DNA of 7,569 bases from JBGAMH01 sp044222045 (GTDB taxonomy: Bacteria > Eisenbacteria > RBG-16-71-46), in NCBI GenBank assembly GCA_044222045.1, contig JBGAOB010000230.1, forward strand, positions 1 through 7,569, given 5' to 3'. The position numbers were made by a program, and so were the translations under genes. The notes under the pieces are model-generated. The model ran no database searches and was not told the DNA's origin. It was given only the letters and a program-made list of their open reading frames with translations. Numbering within the stretch: the first letter of the stretch is position 1; each line of letters starts with the position of its first letter. Below, in pieces: positions 1 to 6,266 of this stretch.

Positions 1-1421
1 GCGAACGATGCAGGCCGAGCGGGCGGCGCACCGGCGGGCGGGCCGAACGACGCGGGACCGGCGGACTGCGGCGGACCGAAGCCCGAACTGGCGGGCGGCC
101 CGAAGCCCGCGGCGGAAGCGCCCGAAGGGCCGGCGCCGAACGCGCCCGCGCGCACGCCGCCCGTGCGCGCCGCCGGCGTCGCCGCTCGCGAGCCGCCCGT
201 CGGCGGCGCACCACCCGGCGCACCCGCCAGCCGGCGCTCCAGCGCCTCGAGCCGCTCCAGCAGCACGGCCAGCGTCTCGGCCGGTTCCAGCGTGGCCATC
301 TGGATCACGGCCGCTTCCAGGTGCACGAGCGGATGCGGCGAGTCGCGCATCGGCCACTGCACCTCGGACGCGATGCGCACCAGGCGAAGCAGGTCGGTCT
401 CCGACCAGCCCTCACCCTGCGCCGCGAGCCGCGCCAGGTTCTCGCTCGTGTCGGCCACCAGTTCGCCGCCGCGCTCGGGGTCCACGCGCAGCACGAGCAG
501 GTTGCGGAAGTGCTCCGCGATCCCCTCGGCCAGGTCGCGCGGGTCGAGCCCCTTGTCGAACGCCTGGTGCAGCGACGCCAGCGTGGCACGCGGATCGCGC
601 GACGTGATCGCGCCGCCCAGCGCGAAGAACGCCTCGCGGTCGGGAATGCCGAGCACGCGGCGCACCACGTCCTCGTCGATCTTCGGTTCGCCCGCCGACA
701 CCACCTGGTCGAGCGCGCTCACCGAGTCGCGCATGGAGCCCTCGCCCTTGTGGGCGATCAGCAGCGCCGCGCCGTCGGTGAGCTGAAACTTCACGCCGTC
801 GTCCGCGGCCGCCTCGCGCTTCTGGATCTCGAGCAGCCGATCGGCCACCTTGCGCAGCGCCACGCGCGCGAAGTCGAAGCGCTGCGTGCGCGAGCGGATC
901 GTGTCGGGCAGCTTCTGCGGATCGGTGGTGGCGAAGATGAACACCAGGTGCGGCGGCGGCTCCTCGAGCGTCTTGAGCAACGCCGCGAACGCGTCGGCCG
1001 ACAGCTGGTGGACCTCGTCGATGATCACCACGCGGTACTTGCCGCCGGTCGGCGCGAAACGGACCTTTTCGCGCAGCGACTGCACGTCGGCGATGCCGCG
1101 GTTGCTCGCGCCGTCGATCTCGATCACGTCGAGCGACACGCCCTGCGTGATCTCCTGGCAGACCGTGCACTCGTTGCACGGCTCGGCGGACGCCTTCTTC
1201 TTGCCTTTGCCACCCGAGAGGCGCGTCTCGCAGTTGAGCGCCTTGGCGAGGATGCGTGCGCTGGTGGTCTTGCCCACGCCGCGCGCGCCCGTGAACAGAT
1301 ACGCCTGTGCCACGCGGCCCGACTCGATCGCGCGCGTGACCACCGAACTCACGTGGTCCTGGCCGATGAGGTCCGCGAAGACCTGGGGTCGGTACTTGAG
1401 AGTCAGCGCACGATGGGCCAT
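1..1421 (-). CDS. dnaX: DNA polymerase III subunit gamma/tau, 3'-truncated by the window edge
   Basis: This is the clamp-loader ATPase of the DNA polymerase III holoenzyme, which loads the beta clamp at the replication fork. The 473 visible codons read without a stop to position 1, so the C-terminus is missing. The N-terminus MAHRALTLKYRPQVF is typical of DnaX. Walker A GARGVGKT is at residues 45-52 and Walker B VVIIDE at 131-136. Sensor 1 ATTDPQKLP is near 164-172. The arginine-finger motif reads SRT (R178) where many relatives have SRC. Zinc cysteines are C64, C82, C85 and C88, with a Lys-rich insertion between the first two. The AAA+ and domain III regions end near residue 395. The remaining residues are a low-complexity Ala/Gly/Pro linker with three FGPP motifs (440-443, 448-451, 459-462), as expected at the start of a tau extension. 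The start is fixed by homology; no Shine-Dalgarno precedes it. SRP RNA and tRNA-Ala lie directly upstream on the same strand. Confidence 0.96.
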   Translation of the reverse strand, partial: MAHRALTLKYRPQVFADLIGQDHVSSVVTRAIESGRVAQAYLFTGARGVGKTTSARILAKALNCETRLSGGKGKKKASAEPCNECTVCQEITQGVSLDVIEIDGASNRGIADVQSLREKVRFAPTGGKYRVVIIDEVHQLSADAFAALLKTLEEPPPHLVFIFATTDPQKLPDTIRSRTQRFDFARVALRKVADRLLEIQKREAAADDGVKFQLTDGAALLIAHKGEGSMRDSVSALDQVVSAGEPKIDEDVVRRVLGIPDREAFFALGGAITSRDPRATLASLHQAFDKGLDPRDLAEGIAEHFRNLLVLRVDPERGGELVADTSENLARLAAQGEGWSETDLLRLVRIASEVQWPMRDSPHPLVHLEAAVIQMATLEPAETLAVLLERLEALERRLAGAPGGAPPTGGSRAATPAARTGGVRAGAFGAGPSGASAAGFGPPASSGFGPPQSAGPASFGPPAGAPPARPASF

Positions 1422-1428
1422 GGGCGGG

Positions 1429-1456
1429 ACAATACGCGGGGGCTGTGCGGATGCAA
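1429..1456 (-). promoter_or_regulatory. Candidate dnaX promoter, leaderless geometry
   Basis: On the minus strand a -35-like TTGCAT (1456-1451) is followed after 16 bases by a -10-like TATTGT (1434-1429). Seven bases, CCCGCCC, separate the -10 from the dnaX ATG at 1421, so the expected transcription start would be the A of the start codon. The absence of any Shine-Dalgarno before this ATG agrees with a leaderless transcript. The -35 match is weak (TTG only), so this rests mostly on the -10 position and the missing ribosome site. Confidence 0.45.
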
Positions 1457-1525
1457 GGGCTCGGGAGCGCGAAAGTTCACCGACTGCGCTTCGACCGATC
1501 GCCCTCCGCGTGGCGCCACGAGAAA

Positions 1526-1623
1526 GGGCCAGGGTGACAGCGGCGCACCCGAAGGATTGCTTACCGCTGCTACCTTCCGGTCCTGACGGGGTTCACAAGT
1601 CCGGGTCGCGCTGCGCCTGGCCC
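1526..1623 (-). ncRNA. ffs: Signal recognition particle RNA, small bacterial (4.5S) type
   Basis: This is the RNA scaffold of the signal recognition particle; it binds Ffh and helps target nascent membrane proteins to FtsY. The minus strand contains the domain IV signature GUCAGGACCGGAAGGUAGCAGC in two parts: GUCAGG before the GGAA tetraloop and AGCAGC after it. The terminal stem pairs GGGCCAGG at the 5' end with CCCUGGCCC at the 3' end. Internal helices CAGCG/CGCUG, UUG/CAA and ACC/GGU also close. Its length of about 98 nt and the absence of an Alu domain place it in the short class. The pair just below the tetraloop stem is A-U instead of the U-A seen in E. coli, a compensatory change. A 3' run of TTTCT follows the last stem base. 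It lies 15 bases downstream of tRNA-Ala and is probably cotranscribed with it. Confidence 0.95.
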
Positions 1624-1638
1624 ACTGCGAAGAAGAAA

Positions 1639-1714
1639 TGGTGGAGATGATCGGATTCGAACCGACGACCCCCTCGTTGCGAACGAGGTGCTCTCCCAGC
1701 TGAGCTACATCCCC
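1639..1714 (-). tRNA. tRNA-Ala (anticodon CGC)
   Basis: The minus strand gives a complete 76-nt cloverleaf. The acceptor arm pairs GGGGATG with CATCTCC, leaving a mismatch or wobble at one position. The D-arm is GCTC/GAGC, the anticodon stem CCTCG/CGAGG with loop TTCGCAA, and the T-arm GTCGG/CCGAT with TTCGAAT. The 3' end reads discriminator A followed by an encoded CCA (1641-1639). Anticodon CGC occupies 1681-1679 and reads GCG alanine codons, which are frequent in this GC-rich genome. The G at position 3 and the overall body are those of alanine tRNA. A good promoter lies about 65-90 bases upstream and SRP RNA follows after 15 bases. Confidence 0.96.
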
Positions 1715-1778
1715 ACATCACATTGGCCTGCCGCACGCCGGAGCATGTCACCGGGATCCGGGTGCGTTGCGGGCGGGC

Positions 1779-1807
1779 ATACTAGGCAGCCCGCGACTCC
1801 CGGTCAA
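1779..1807 (-). promoter_or_regulatory. Sigma70-type promoter for tRNA-Ala and SRP RNA
   Basis: The minus strand carries a -35 box TTGACC (1807-1802), a 17-base spacer and a -10 box TAGTAT (1784-1779). The first differs from consensus at one base and the second at two. The predicted start is near 1772, about 58 bases ahead of the mature tRNA-Ala 5' end. The -35 box overlaps the TGA stop of the upstream fur-family gene (1806-1804), so the stable-RNA unit is tightly packed against it. This is the best promoter match I see in the window. Confidence 0.75.
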
Positions 1808-2184
1808 GCCGAGGCATCGGCGCACGATGCGCAGCGGCCGTACAGCACGACCTCGTGCGCCTCGAGCTGGAACCCCCTCGGCGTGAGCGACTTGAGCGAC
1901 GGTGGGCAACCCTGCAGGTCGTACACCTTGTCGCATGCGTTGCACCGGAAGTGGTGGTGATGCTCCTGGCCCGAACGCTCGTAGCGCGGGGCCTCTCCCG
2001 GCAGTTCGACCGGCACCAGCCAACCCTCGTCGAGCAGGCGCTTGATCGTGCGATACACCGTGGCGATACCGAGGCCCGGCGCCATGGCTTTGGCGTCGGT
2101 GAAGATCTCGTTGGGACCCATCGGCCGACCGGCGTCTTCGAGGACCTTGTGGATGGCCCTGCGCTGAATGGTGTTCCTCTCCAT
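1804..2184 (-). CDS. Fur-family metal-responsive transcriptional regulator
   Basis: A 126-aa DNA-binding metalloregulator of the Fur/Zur/PerR superfamily, a cytoplasmic dimer that normally represses metal or peroxide-stress genes. The N-terminal winged helix includes GIATVYRTIKRL (39-50), the family recognition-helix motif. The C-terminal dimerisation and metal domain has C81-N-A-C84 and C118-A-S-C121, the usual structural zinc site. Candidate regulatory-metal ligands are in the HHHH run (75-78) and at H110/E111. The protein ends five residues after the last Cys, shorter than E. coli Fur (148 aa) and without its His-rich tail. The sequence does not let me decide between iron, zinc and peroxide sensing. 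I chose the ATG at 2184 because GGAG sits 8 bases ahead of it and the protein then begins like other family members; an upstream in-frame ATG at 2280 would add 32 unconserved residues. It lies between two tRNA genes. Confidence 0.93.
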   Translation of the reverse strand: MERNTIQRRAIHKVLEDAGRPMGPNEIFTDAKAMAPGLGIATVYRTIKRLLDEGWLVPVELPGEAPRYERSGQEHHHHFRCNACDKVYDLQGCPPSLKSLTPRGFQLEAHEVVLYGRCASCADASA

Positions 2185-2193
2185 CGCGGAGGC

Positions 2194-2275
2194 TCCGGAG
2201 CGAGGGGATGCGCGTACGCCCGCTGCTCGGGGGTGAGCGAGCGGTACGCCGCCGACCCCCGGCGTTCGCTCCGGA
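2194..2275 (-). promoter_or_regulatory. Inverted-repeat leader that could mask the fur-family Shine-Dalgarno
   Basis: In the leader of the Fur-family gene, TCCGGAGCGA (2275-2266) is a perfect 10-base complement of TCGCTCCGGA (2203-2194). The second arm contains most of the GGAG ribosome site (2196-2193). A further five pairs, ACGCC (2265-2261) with GGCGT (2220-2216), continue the helix after a 12-base bulge. An inner hairpin pairs CGGGGGT with ACCCCCG (2228-2234 and 2255-2261), in competition with part of this. The pairing is visible in the sequence; a role in translation or transcription control is inference. Confidence 0.35.
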
Positions 2276-2300
2276 CGCACGGTGGACGGCGGTTTGTTGA

Positions 2301-2391
2301 TGGCGGAGAGAGAGGGATTCGAACCCTCGAGGCGGTATTAGCGCCTACACGATTTCCAATCGTGCTCCTTCAACCACTCGGACATCTCTCC
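2301..2391 (-). tRNA. tRNA-Ser (anticodon GGA)
   Basis: The minus strand encodes a 91-nt class II tRNA. Acceptor GGAGAGA pairs with TCTCTCC, followed by discriminator G and an encoded CCA (2303-2301). The anticodon stem CACGA/TCGTG carries loop TTGGAAA, with anticodon GGA at 2357-2355. A long variable arm, GGCG-CTAATAC-CGCC, identifies a serine tRNA. The T-arm is GAGGG/CCCTC with TTCGAAT. It reads UCC and UCU codons. I cannot identify a convincing promoter upstream. The Fur-family gene starts 116 bases downstream on the same strand and could share its transcript. Confidence 0.97.
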
Positions 2392-2435
2392 GCAAGGCCC
2401 TGCGACATCGCCGGGGGGGCGACGAATGGCGAGCC

Positions 2436-2474
2436 CCGTCAGCCACGGCCGAAGCCGGAGGCGCACCCTGACGG
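2436..2474 (-). repeat. Inverted repeat with an inner UUCG hairpin
   Basis: Arms CCGTCAG (2474-2468) and CTGACGG (2442-2436) are perfect 7-base complements. Inside them the minus strand has CGGC-TTCG-GCCG, a UUCG tetraloop closed by C-G, a very stable RNA hairpin. It lies about 45 bases ahead of tRNA-Ser and 215 bases after the upstream operon. No U-run follows, so it is not a canonical terminator; it could be a transcript-end or processing structure. Confidence 0.3.
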
Positions 2475-2598
2475 AACCTTGTGCTGCGCGGGCGAGGGCA
2501 TCCCGAACCGAGGGAGTTCGAGAGATCGTGAAGGCCAACGCGAGCGCCGCGGGTGGGAAACTAACGGACGCGCAAAACCATGCGCAAGGCAGAGCTGC

Positions 2599-2633
2599 GA
2601 TCGACACCCGGCTCCGGCGCCGGTGGGACGATC
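2599..2633 (-). terminator. Possible 3' hairpin of the peptidase/MBL operon
   Basis: Fifty-five bases after the MBL-gene stop, the minus strand has outer arms GATCG and CGATC enclosing CACCGGC and GCCGGGTG (one bulged G) around the loop GCCGGA. The GC-rich helix is where a terminator would be expected. No T-tract follows directly, so intrinsic termination is doubtful. The rest of 2392-2688 shows no convincing gene: its short open frames are Arg-rich and lack ribosome sites. Confidence 0.25.
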
Positions 2634-2688
2634 TGCCGCGCTGACTCCGGGTGTGTTGGCCCAACCACGGAATACGCCGGTTCGACTG

Positions 2689-4224
2689 CTATTTCATGGC
2701 CACTTTCAGCTCGACGTACAGGTCCGTGACCTCGGTGCGAGCCTCGAGCCTCGCCTTCTCCGCCGCCGAGATGCCCGACTTCGGCAGGCCGTGATCCACG
2801 CGCAGCACGCGCCCCGCCGTGGCCGCGACCAGCGCCCGGGCCAGCGGCGCGTGCGGCATGTGCCAGTGCTTCTTCTGCAGCGCCCACTTCTCGTCGGTCG
2901 GGATCATCGCCGTGAGCCGGTCGTCGGTCATCAGCTCCAGGCCCTTCTGCTTGAGCGTGGCGTTGTGACTCCCGTGGTGGCCCACCTTGTAGAGCACCGT
3001 GCGCGACAGCAGGTCCGCCGCCGTCACGCGGCGCGCCGCCGCGCCGCCTTCGGCCGGCACCACGAACGGCTGGTCGTGCCACGACAGCCAGTTGCCCACC
3101 TGCGCGTCGGCCGCCATCAGCACCACCGGCCCCGCCGGCGACAGTTCGATCGCCATGGCCAGGCTCGAGTTGTTGGTGAGGCTGTCCAGCTGCAGCGCCA
3201 GCTGGTCGGCCGCGCCCAGCCAGTCGGAATCGATGCGCCGCCACGGCTCGCTTTCGCGGTCCGTGAACCCGTAGTGCTCGCGGAAGAACGCGCCGTGCGC
3301 GTAGCCCGGCGCGCGCACGTCCCTTTCGCGCCGTGCGTAGCGCGACTCGAACGGCGGCAACTCGGCCTTCGTGGCCTCGTCGGGCGCCACGCGCGCTGAA
3401 ACCGCGCGCGCGAAGTCGCCGAACGGCGCGACCGCGAACGCACTGTCGCGATACGTCTGCGGGTCCTTCGTGGAATCGTCCATGCGCCGGATGCCCGCCA
3501 TGTCGCGCGGCGGGCCCAGCACGAACACACGCACCCCCGCCACGCCCGGCAGCGCGAACGACGTGTGCGGCTCGAGCAGCGTGGCCGACTTGCCCTTGCG
3601 CTTGCGCAGCCCCGCCATGATCTCGCCCAGCTGCACCGAGTAGTTCGCCGCCAGCGGATCCCCGCCGAACGCGAGCACGTTCTGCAGCCGCGCCACGTGC
3701 TCGCTGCGCGACGGATCCGCGCGCAGCGCCCCGAGCGCCTGGTGCAGCGAAAGCTTCAACTGGTTCTGGATCTCCTTGAGCTGCTTCGCGAGCGCACTGT
3801 TGCCCTCGACCCACGACATCCACACGTCGTCCACCGTGAGCCCGTCGAACGCCGGCTTGGCGTGCTTGAAGCCGATCAGGTGGTCGTAGTGCTCGTGCGT
3901 GACCGCGAGTGCGTGCAGGTGGCCGCCCGTGCGCTGCACGATGTCGGCCGCCGCGTCGGTCATCTTCTTCTTCTCGCCCGGCGTGCCGTTGAACACGCCG
4001 CAGTCCACCAGCAGGTGGAACTCGCCCTGCGCCGCCGGGAACGACAGCAGGAAACTGTCGCCCAGGCCGCTGCGGTACATGCGCACGCGCATCGTGGCGC
4101 CGTCCGCCGCGCCCGCGCCGCCCGTGCGCTTGCGCGCCGCCGGCTTGCGCGCCGCGCGCTTCGCGCCGTTCGCGGCCCCGCGCCGCGACCCCGCCCTGCC
4201 CGCCTGCTTCTTTCGCGTGGCCAT
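2689..4224 (-). CDS. ComEC-like metallo-beta-lactamase-fold hydrolase with basic N-terminal tail
   Basis: A 511-aa predicted metal-dependent hydrolase. Residues 1-43 are a disordered-looking tail rich in Lys, Arg, Ala and Gly (13 basic residues in the first 40). The MBL domain begins near 46 with MRVRMYRSGLGDSFLLSF and LLVDCG (71-76). The metal-binding motif is THEHYDHLIGF (109-119; H110, H112, D114, H115). Later conserved elements are LMAADAQVGNW (D373) and KVGHHGSHN (413-421), the GHHGS signature of the ComEC/Rec2 MBL branch, whose known members are linked to DNA uptake or nuclease activity. There are no ComEC membrane segments and no signal peptide, so it is probably soluble and cytoplasmic. 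Residues 120-230 form a mainly helical insertion between the first and later motifs. The substrate is unknown; phosphodiester hydrolysis is a family-based guess. I chose ATG 4224 because GGGAG lies 5 bases upstream; a GTG at 4239 overlaps the preceding TGA. It follows the peptidase gene by 11 bases, so they should be cotranscribed and translationally coupled. Confidence 0.88.
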   Translation of the reverse strand: MATRKKQAGRAGSRRGAANGAKRAARKPAARKRTGGAGAADGATMRVRMYRSGLGDSFLLSFPAAQGEFHLLVDCGVFNGTPGEKKKMTDAAADIVQRTGGHLHALAVTHEHYDHLIGFKHAKPAFDGLTVDDVWMSWVEGNSALAKQLKEIQNQLKLSLHQALGALRADPSRSEHVARLQNVLAFGGDPLAANYSVQLGEIMAGLRKRKGKSATLLEPHTSFALPGVAGVRVFVLGPPRDMAGIRRMDDSTKDPQTYRDSAFAVAPFGDFARAVSARVAPDEATKAELPPFESRYARRERDVRAPGYAHGAFFREHYGFTDRESEPWRRIDSDWLGAADQLALQLDSLTNNSSLAMAIELSPAGPVVLMAADAQVGNWLSWHDQPFVVPAEGGAAARRVTAADLLSRTVLYKVGHHGSHNATLKQKGLELMTDDRLTAMIPTDEKWALQKKHWHMPHAPLARALVAATAGRVLRVDHGLPKSGISAAEKARLEARTEVTDLYVELKVAMK

Positions 4225-4235
4225 GGTGGCTCCCT

Positions 4236-6266
4236 TCACACCGTGCGGTGCAGCAGCGCGAGCGGCTCGGCTTCGTCTTCGACCAGCGGCCGCCCGAAGT
4301 AGGTGGCGCGCAGCGAGACACCGGCCTCGCCGCCCAGGAACTCGCGATTGCGCTGCAGGCGCGACTCGCTGGTGACGCGTTTGCGGATGGCGTACTCGAG
4401 CTGCAGCGAGTCCAGGTCCAGCACCAGCGTGCTGCCGCCGCGGAACCAGAACTGGTTCTCGCGCACGTCAGGTCCGTTCGGGTCGATACGCACGCGCCGC
4501 TTCTGCGTGATCGACAGCACCATCTGGTTGCGCACGTCGCCGTCGGGCCCCGCGCGGCGTGCCGGGCGGATGTCGTGCACTTCGAACTTGTTGAGCCCCG
4601 AACGCCGTTCGAACCCCTCGACGCCGCGGCGCGGCGTGATCGAGAGCCCGGTGATGTCCTCGAACTGCCGGAGTTCGTCGTCGCCCAGCCCCTTGATCAC
4701 GTCGTGCATCTTCGCGCACATCGCACGCGAGCGCCGCCACATCTCGTGGCGCGACTCTTCGGGCCGCAGGTTCTTACGCCAGATGTCGTACAACCGGTCG
4801 CGCACGCCCACGAACGCCCGCGCCGACTCGGGCTTGTCGGCCACCTGCTGCCAGCGAAGGCTGTCGACCGACAGCGAGCGCACGTCGCGCGGGTAGAGCC
4901 CCCATGCGCGGAACGCGTCGATGAACGCCAGCCGGTAGCGGCGATCGTCGTCGGGCACCACGTCGAAGTCCGCCGTGACCAGCGCGCGCAGGTACTCGCC
5001 GAACGTGAGCCCCACCGGCGGGCAGTAGTCGAGCGCGCGCACGCACATGTTGAGCACGTGCTGCGCCGACTTGGCTGCCTCGACCGCCAGGCGATGGACC
5101 AGGTCGGGATGGATCGCCCCCTGCGGCAGCACGCCCGTGCCGCCCGTGGCGATACGGAACAGGTCCGCCACGCGCGAGCGGTAGATGGCGAGGAACGCCT
5201 GGAACACCGCCGCCACCAGCAGCGAGCCCCGCGCGTGCGGCTCGGTTTCGCGCGCGTACGCCGTGGGGTCCGGCTTGTGCGGCGTCCACACGCCCGTGTC
5301 GCGATCCACCGAGCCCAGCGCCGAGCGCAGAGCCCCGCGGTGCCCGATCGCCGCGCCGAACTCCTGCGCCAGTTCGCCGAGCAGCGACTGGCTCGCCAGG
5401 TCGCCGCGGTGACTCGCGATCTGCTGGCGCAGCACCTCGGGGAACGTGAAGTGCTGGAACAGCGCCACGATGTCGGCGAACGCCTCGTGGAACGCCAGCC
5501 CGTCCTCGTGCGTGGGCTCGATCCAGCGGCGGTGCAGCCCGTCGAGCAGCGCGTGCGTGGTTTCGTGCGCCACGATGTCGTGCGACAGGCACGTGAACAC
5601 CGTGCTGCCCGGCACCGTGGCGCCCGACGCGCTTTCGTCGGCCGTGAAGTAGCCGAACAGCAGCGCCTTCTTGTCGGGGCTGTAGTACGCGTTCGCCTCG
5701 CGCAGCGCGTGCGGGTAGATGCGCAGCCGCTGAACGTAGTCGCGCTTTTCGGGATTGGAAGGGCTCGGCAGCCGCGGCGACCAGAACACCTTGCGGCCCA
5801 GCACGCGCTCGAAGTTGCGGATGGTGGTCATCGCCACCGCGTAGACCATCTGCTGATGGAACTGCGGATAGCCCTCGGACGGCGGCAGCCCGTCCTGGGC
5901 CAGCAGCACCGGATCGTTCAGATCGATCGGGTCGTAGAACGCACCGCTGGACGGATCGACGTCGACCACCTCGACGTACTCGCCCACAGGCCCCGGCTCC
6001 AGCTGCGATTCCCACGGCACGCGCAGCACCAACTCGTTGATCATCGCCGTGTCCATCTGCATGGACAGGCTCGGGTCGAACGCGTACGCGTTGAGCCGCC
6101 GGAACGGCGGCGGGAAGGCGGCGGCGTACGGCGAGACCGCCGGGACCGCGGCTCGGGTGGTGGCGGCGCGGCGGCGCGAGGTGGCGGTGTCCGTGCGGGC
6201 GGCGCGGCGGCGCGATGCGGGCGCGGCGGCGCGGGGCGAGCGCTTCGACATTCGGCGAGGCGGCAT
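4236..6266 (-). CDS. Gluzincin-type zinc metallopeptidase (HExxH, thermolysin-like) with basic N-terminal tail
   Basis: A 676-aa predicted zinc endopeptidase. The catalytic motif HETTH is at 234-238 (H234 and H238 as ligands, E235 as general base). GLAFHEAFADIVALF (256-270) supplies E261 as the likely third ligand, in the same ExxxD context as the M4/M36 families. H344 in TEPHARGSLLVAAVF is a candidate for the transition-state His corresponding to thermolysin H231. Residues 1-40 are an Arg/Ala-rich tail (13 basic residues, one acidic). No signal peptide, propeptide or membrane segment is evident, unlike secreted thermolysins, which suggests an intracellular enzyme. Residues 45-225 and 345-676 match no domain I can name; the C-terminal part (about 570-676) is rich in beta-like segments. 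I chose ATG 6266 because CCGGAG lies 6 bases ahead; ATG 6251 is an alternative, and upstream extensions look non-coding. It is the first gene of the operon with the MBL gene. Its target is unknown. Confidence 0.85.
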   Translation of the reverse strand: MPPRRMSKRSPRAAAPASRRRAARTDTATSRRRAATTRAAVPAVSPYAAAFPPPFRRLNAYAFDPSLSMQMDTAMINELVLRVPWESQLEPGPVGEYVEVVDVDPSSGAFYDPIDLNDPVLLAQDGLPPSEGYPQFHQQMVYAVAMTTIRNFERVLGRKVFWSPRLPSPSNPEKRDYVQRLRIYPHALREANAYYSPDKKALLFGYFTADESASGATVPGSTVFTCLSHDIVAHETTHALLDGLHRRWIEPTHEDGLAFHEAFADIVALFQHFTFPEVLRQQIASHRGDLASQSLLGELAQEFGAAIGHRGALRSALGSVDRDTGVWTPHKPDPTAYARETEPHARGSLLVAAVFQAFLAIYRSRVADLFRIATGGTGVLPQGAIHPDLVHRLAVEAAKSAQHVLNMCVRALDYCPPVGLTFGEYLRALVTADFDVVPDDDRRYRLAFIDAFRAWGLYPRDVRSLSVDSLRWQQVADKPESARAFVGVRDRLYDIWRKNLRPEESRHEMWRRSRAMCAKMHDVIKGLGDDELRQFEDITGLSITPRRGVEGFERRSGLNKFEVHDIRPARRAGPDGDVRNQMVLSITQKRRVRIDPNGPDVRENQFWFRGGSTLVLDLDSLQLEYAIRKRVTSESRLQRNREFLGGEAGVSLRATYFGRPLVEDEAEPLALLHRTV

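Noticed and set aside
1..240. Programmed frameshift site making a short gamma form of DnaX, as in E. coli
   Set aside because: No A-rich slippery heptamer is present in the visible linker on the minus strand. The remaining linker lies outside the window.
1509..1520. Perfect 12-base palindrome CGTGGCGCCACG just after the SRP RNA
   Set aside because: As RNA it leaves only a 4-base stem around a 4-base loop and no U-run follows it, so neither a terminator nor a specific operator can be supported.
321..1586. A 421-codon open frame on the plus strand opposite dnaX
   Set aside because: It overlaps dnaX, the SRP RNA and the promoter, and has an Arg/Leu/His/Ala-rich sequence without motifs. The minus-strand frame is unmistakably DnaX.
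2185..2280. N-terminal extension of the Fur-family protein from an ATG at 2280
   Set aside because: The extra 32 residues are Pro/Arg/Gly-rich and unlike the family, while the ATG at 2184 has a well-spaced GGAG.
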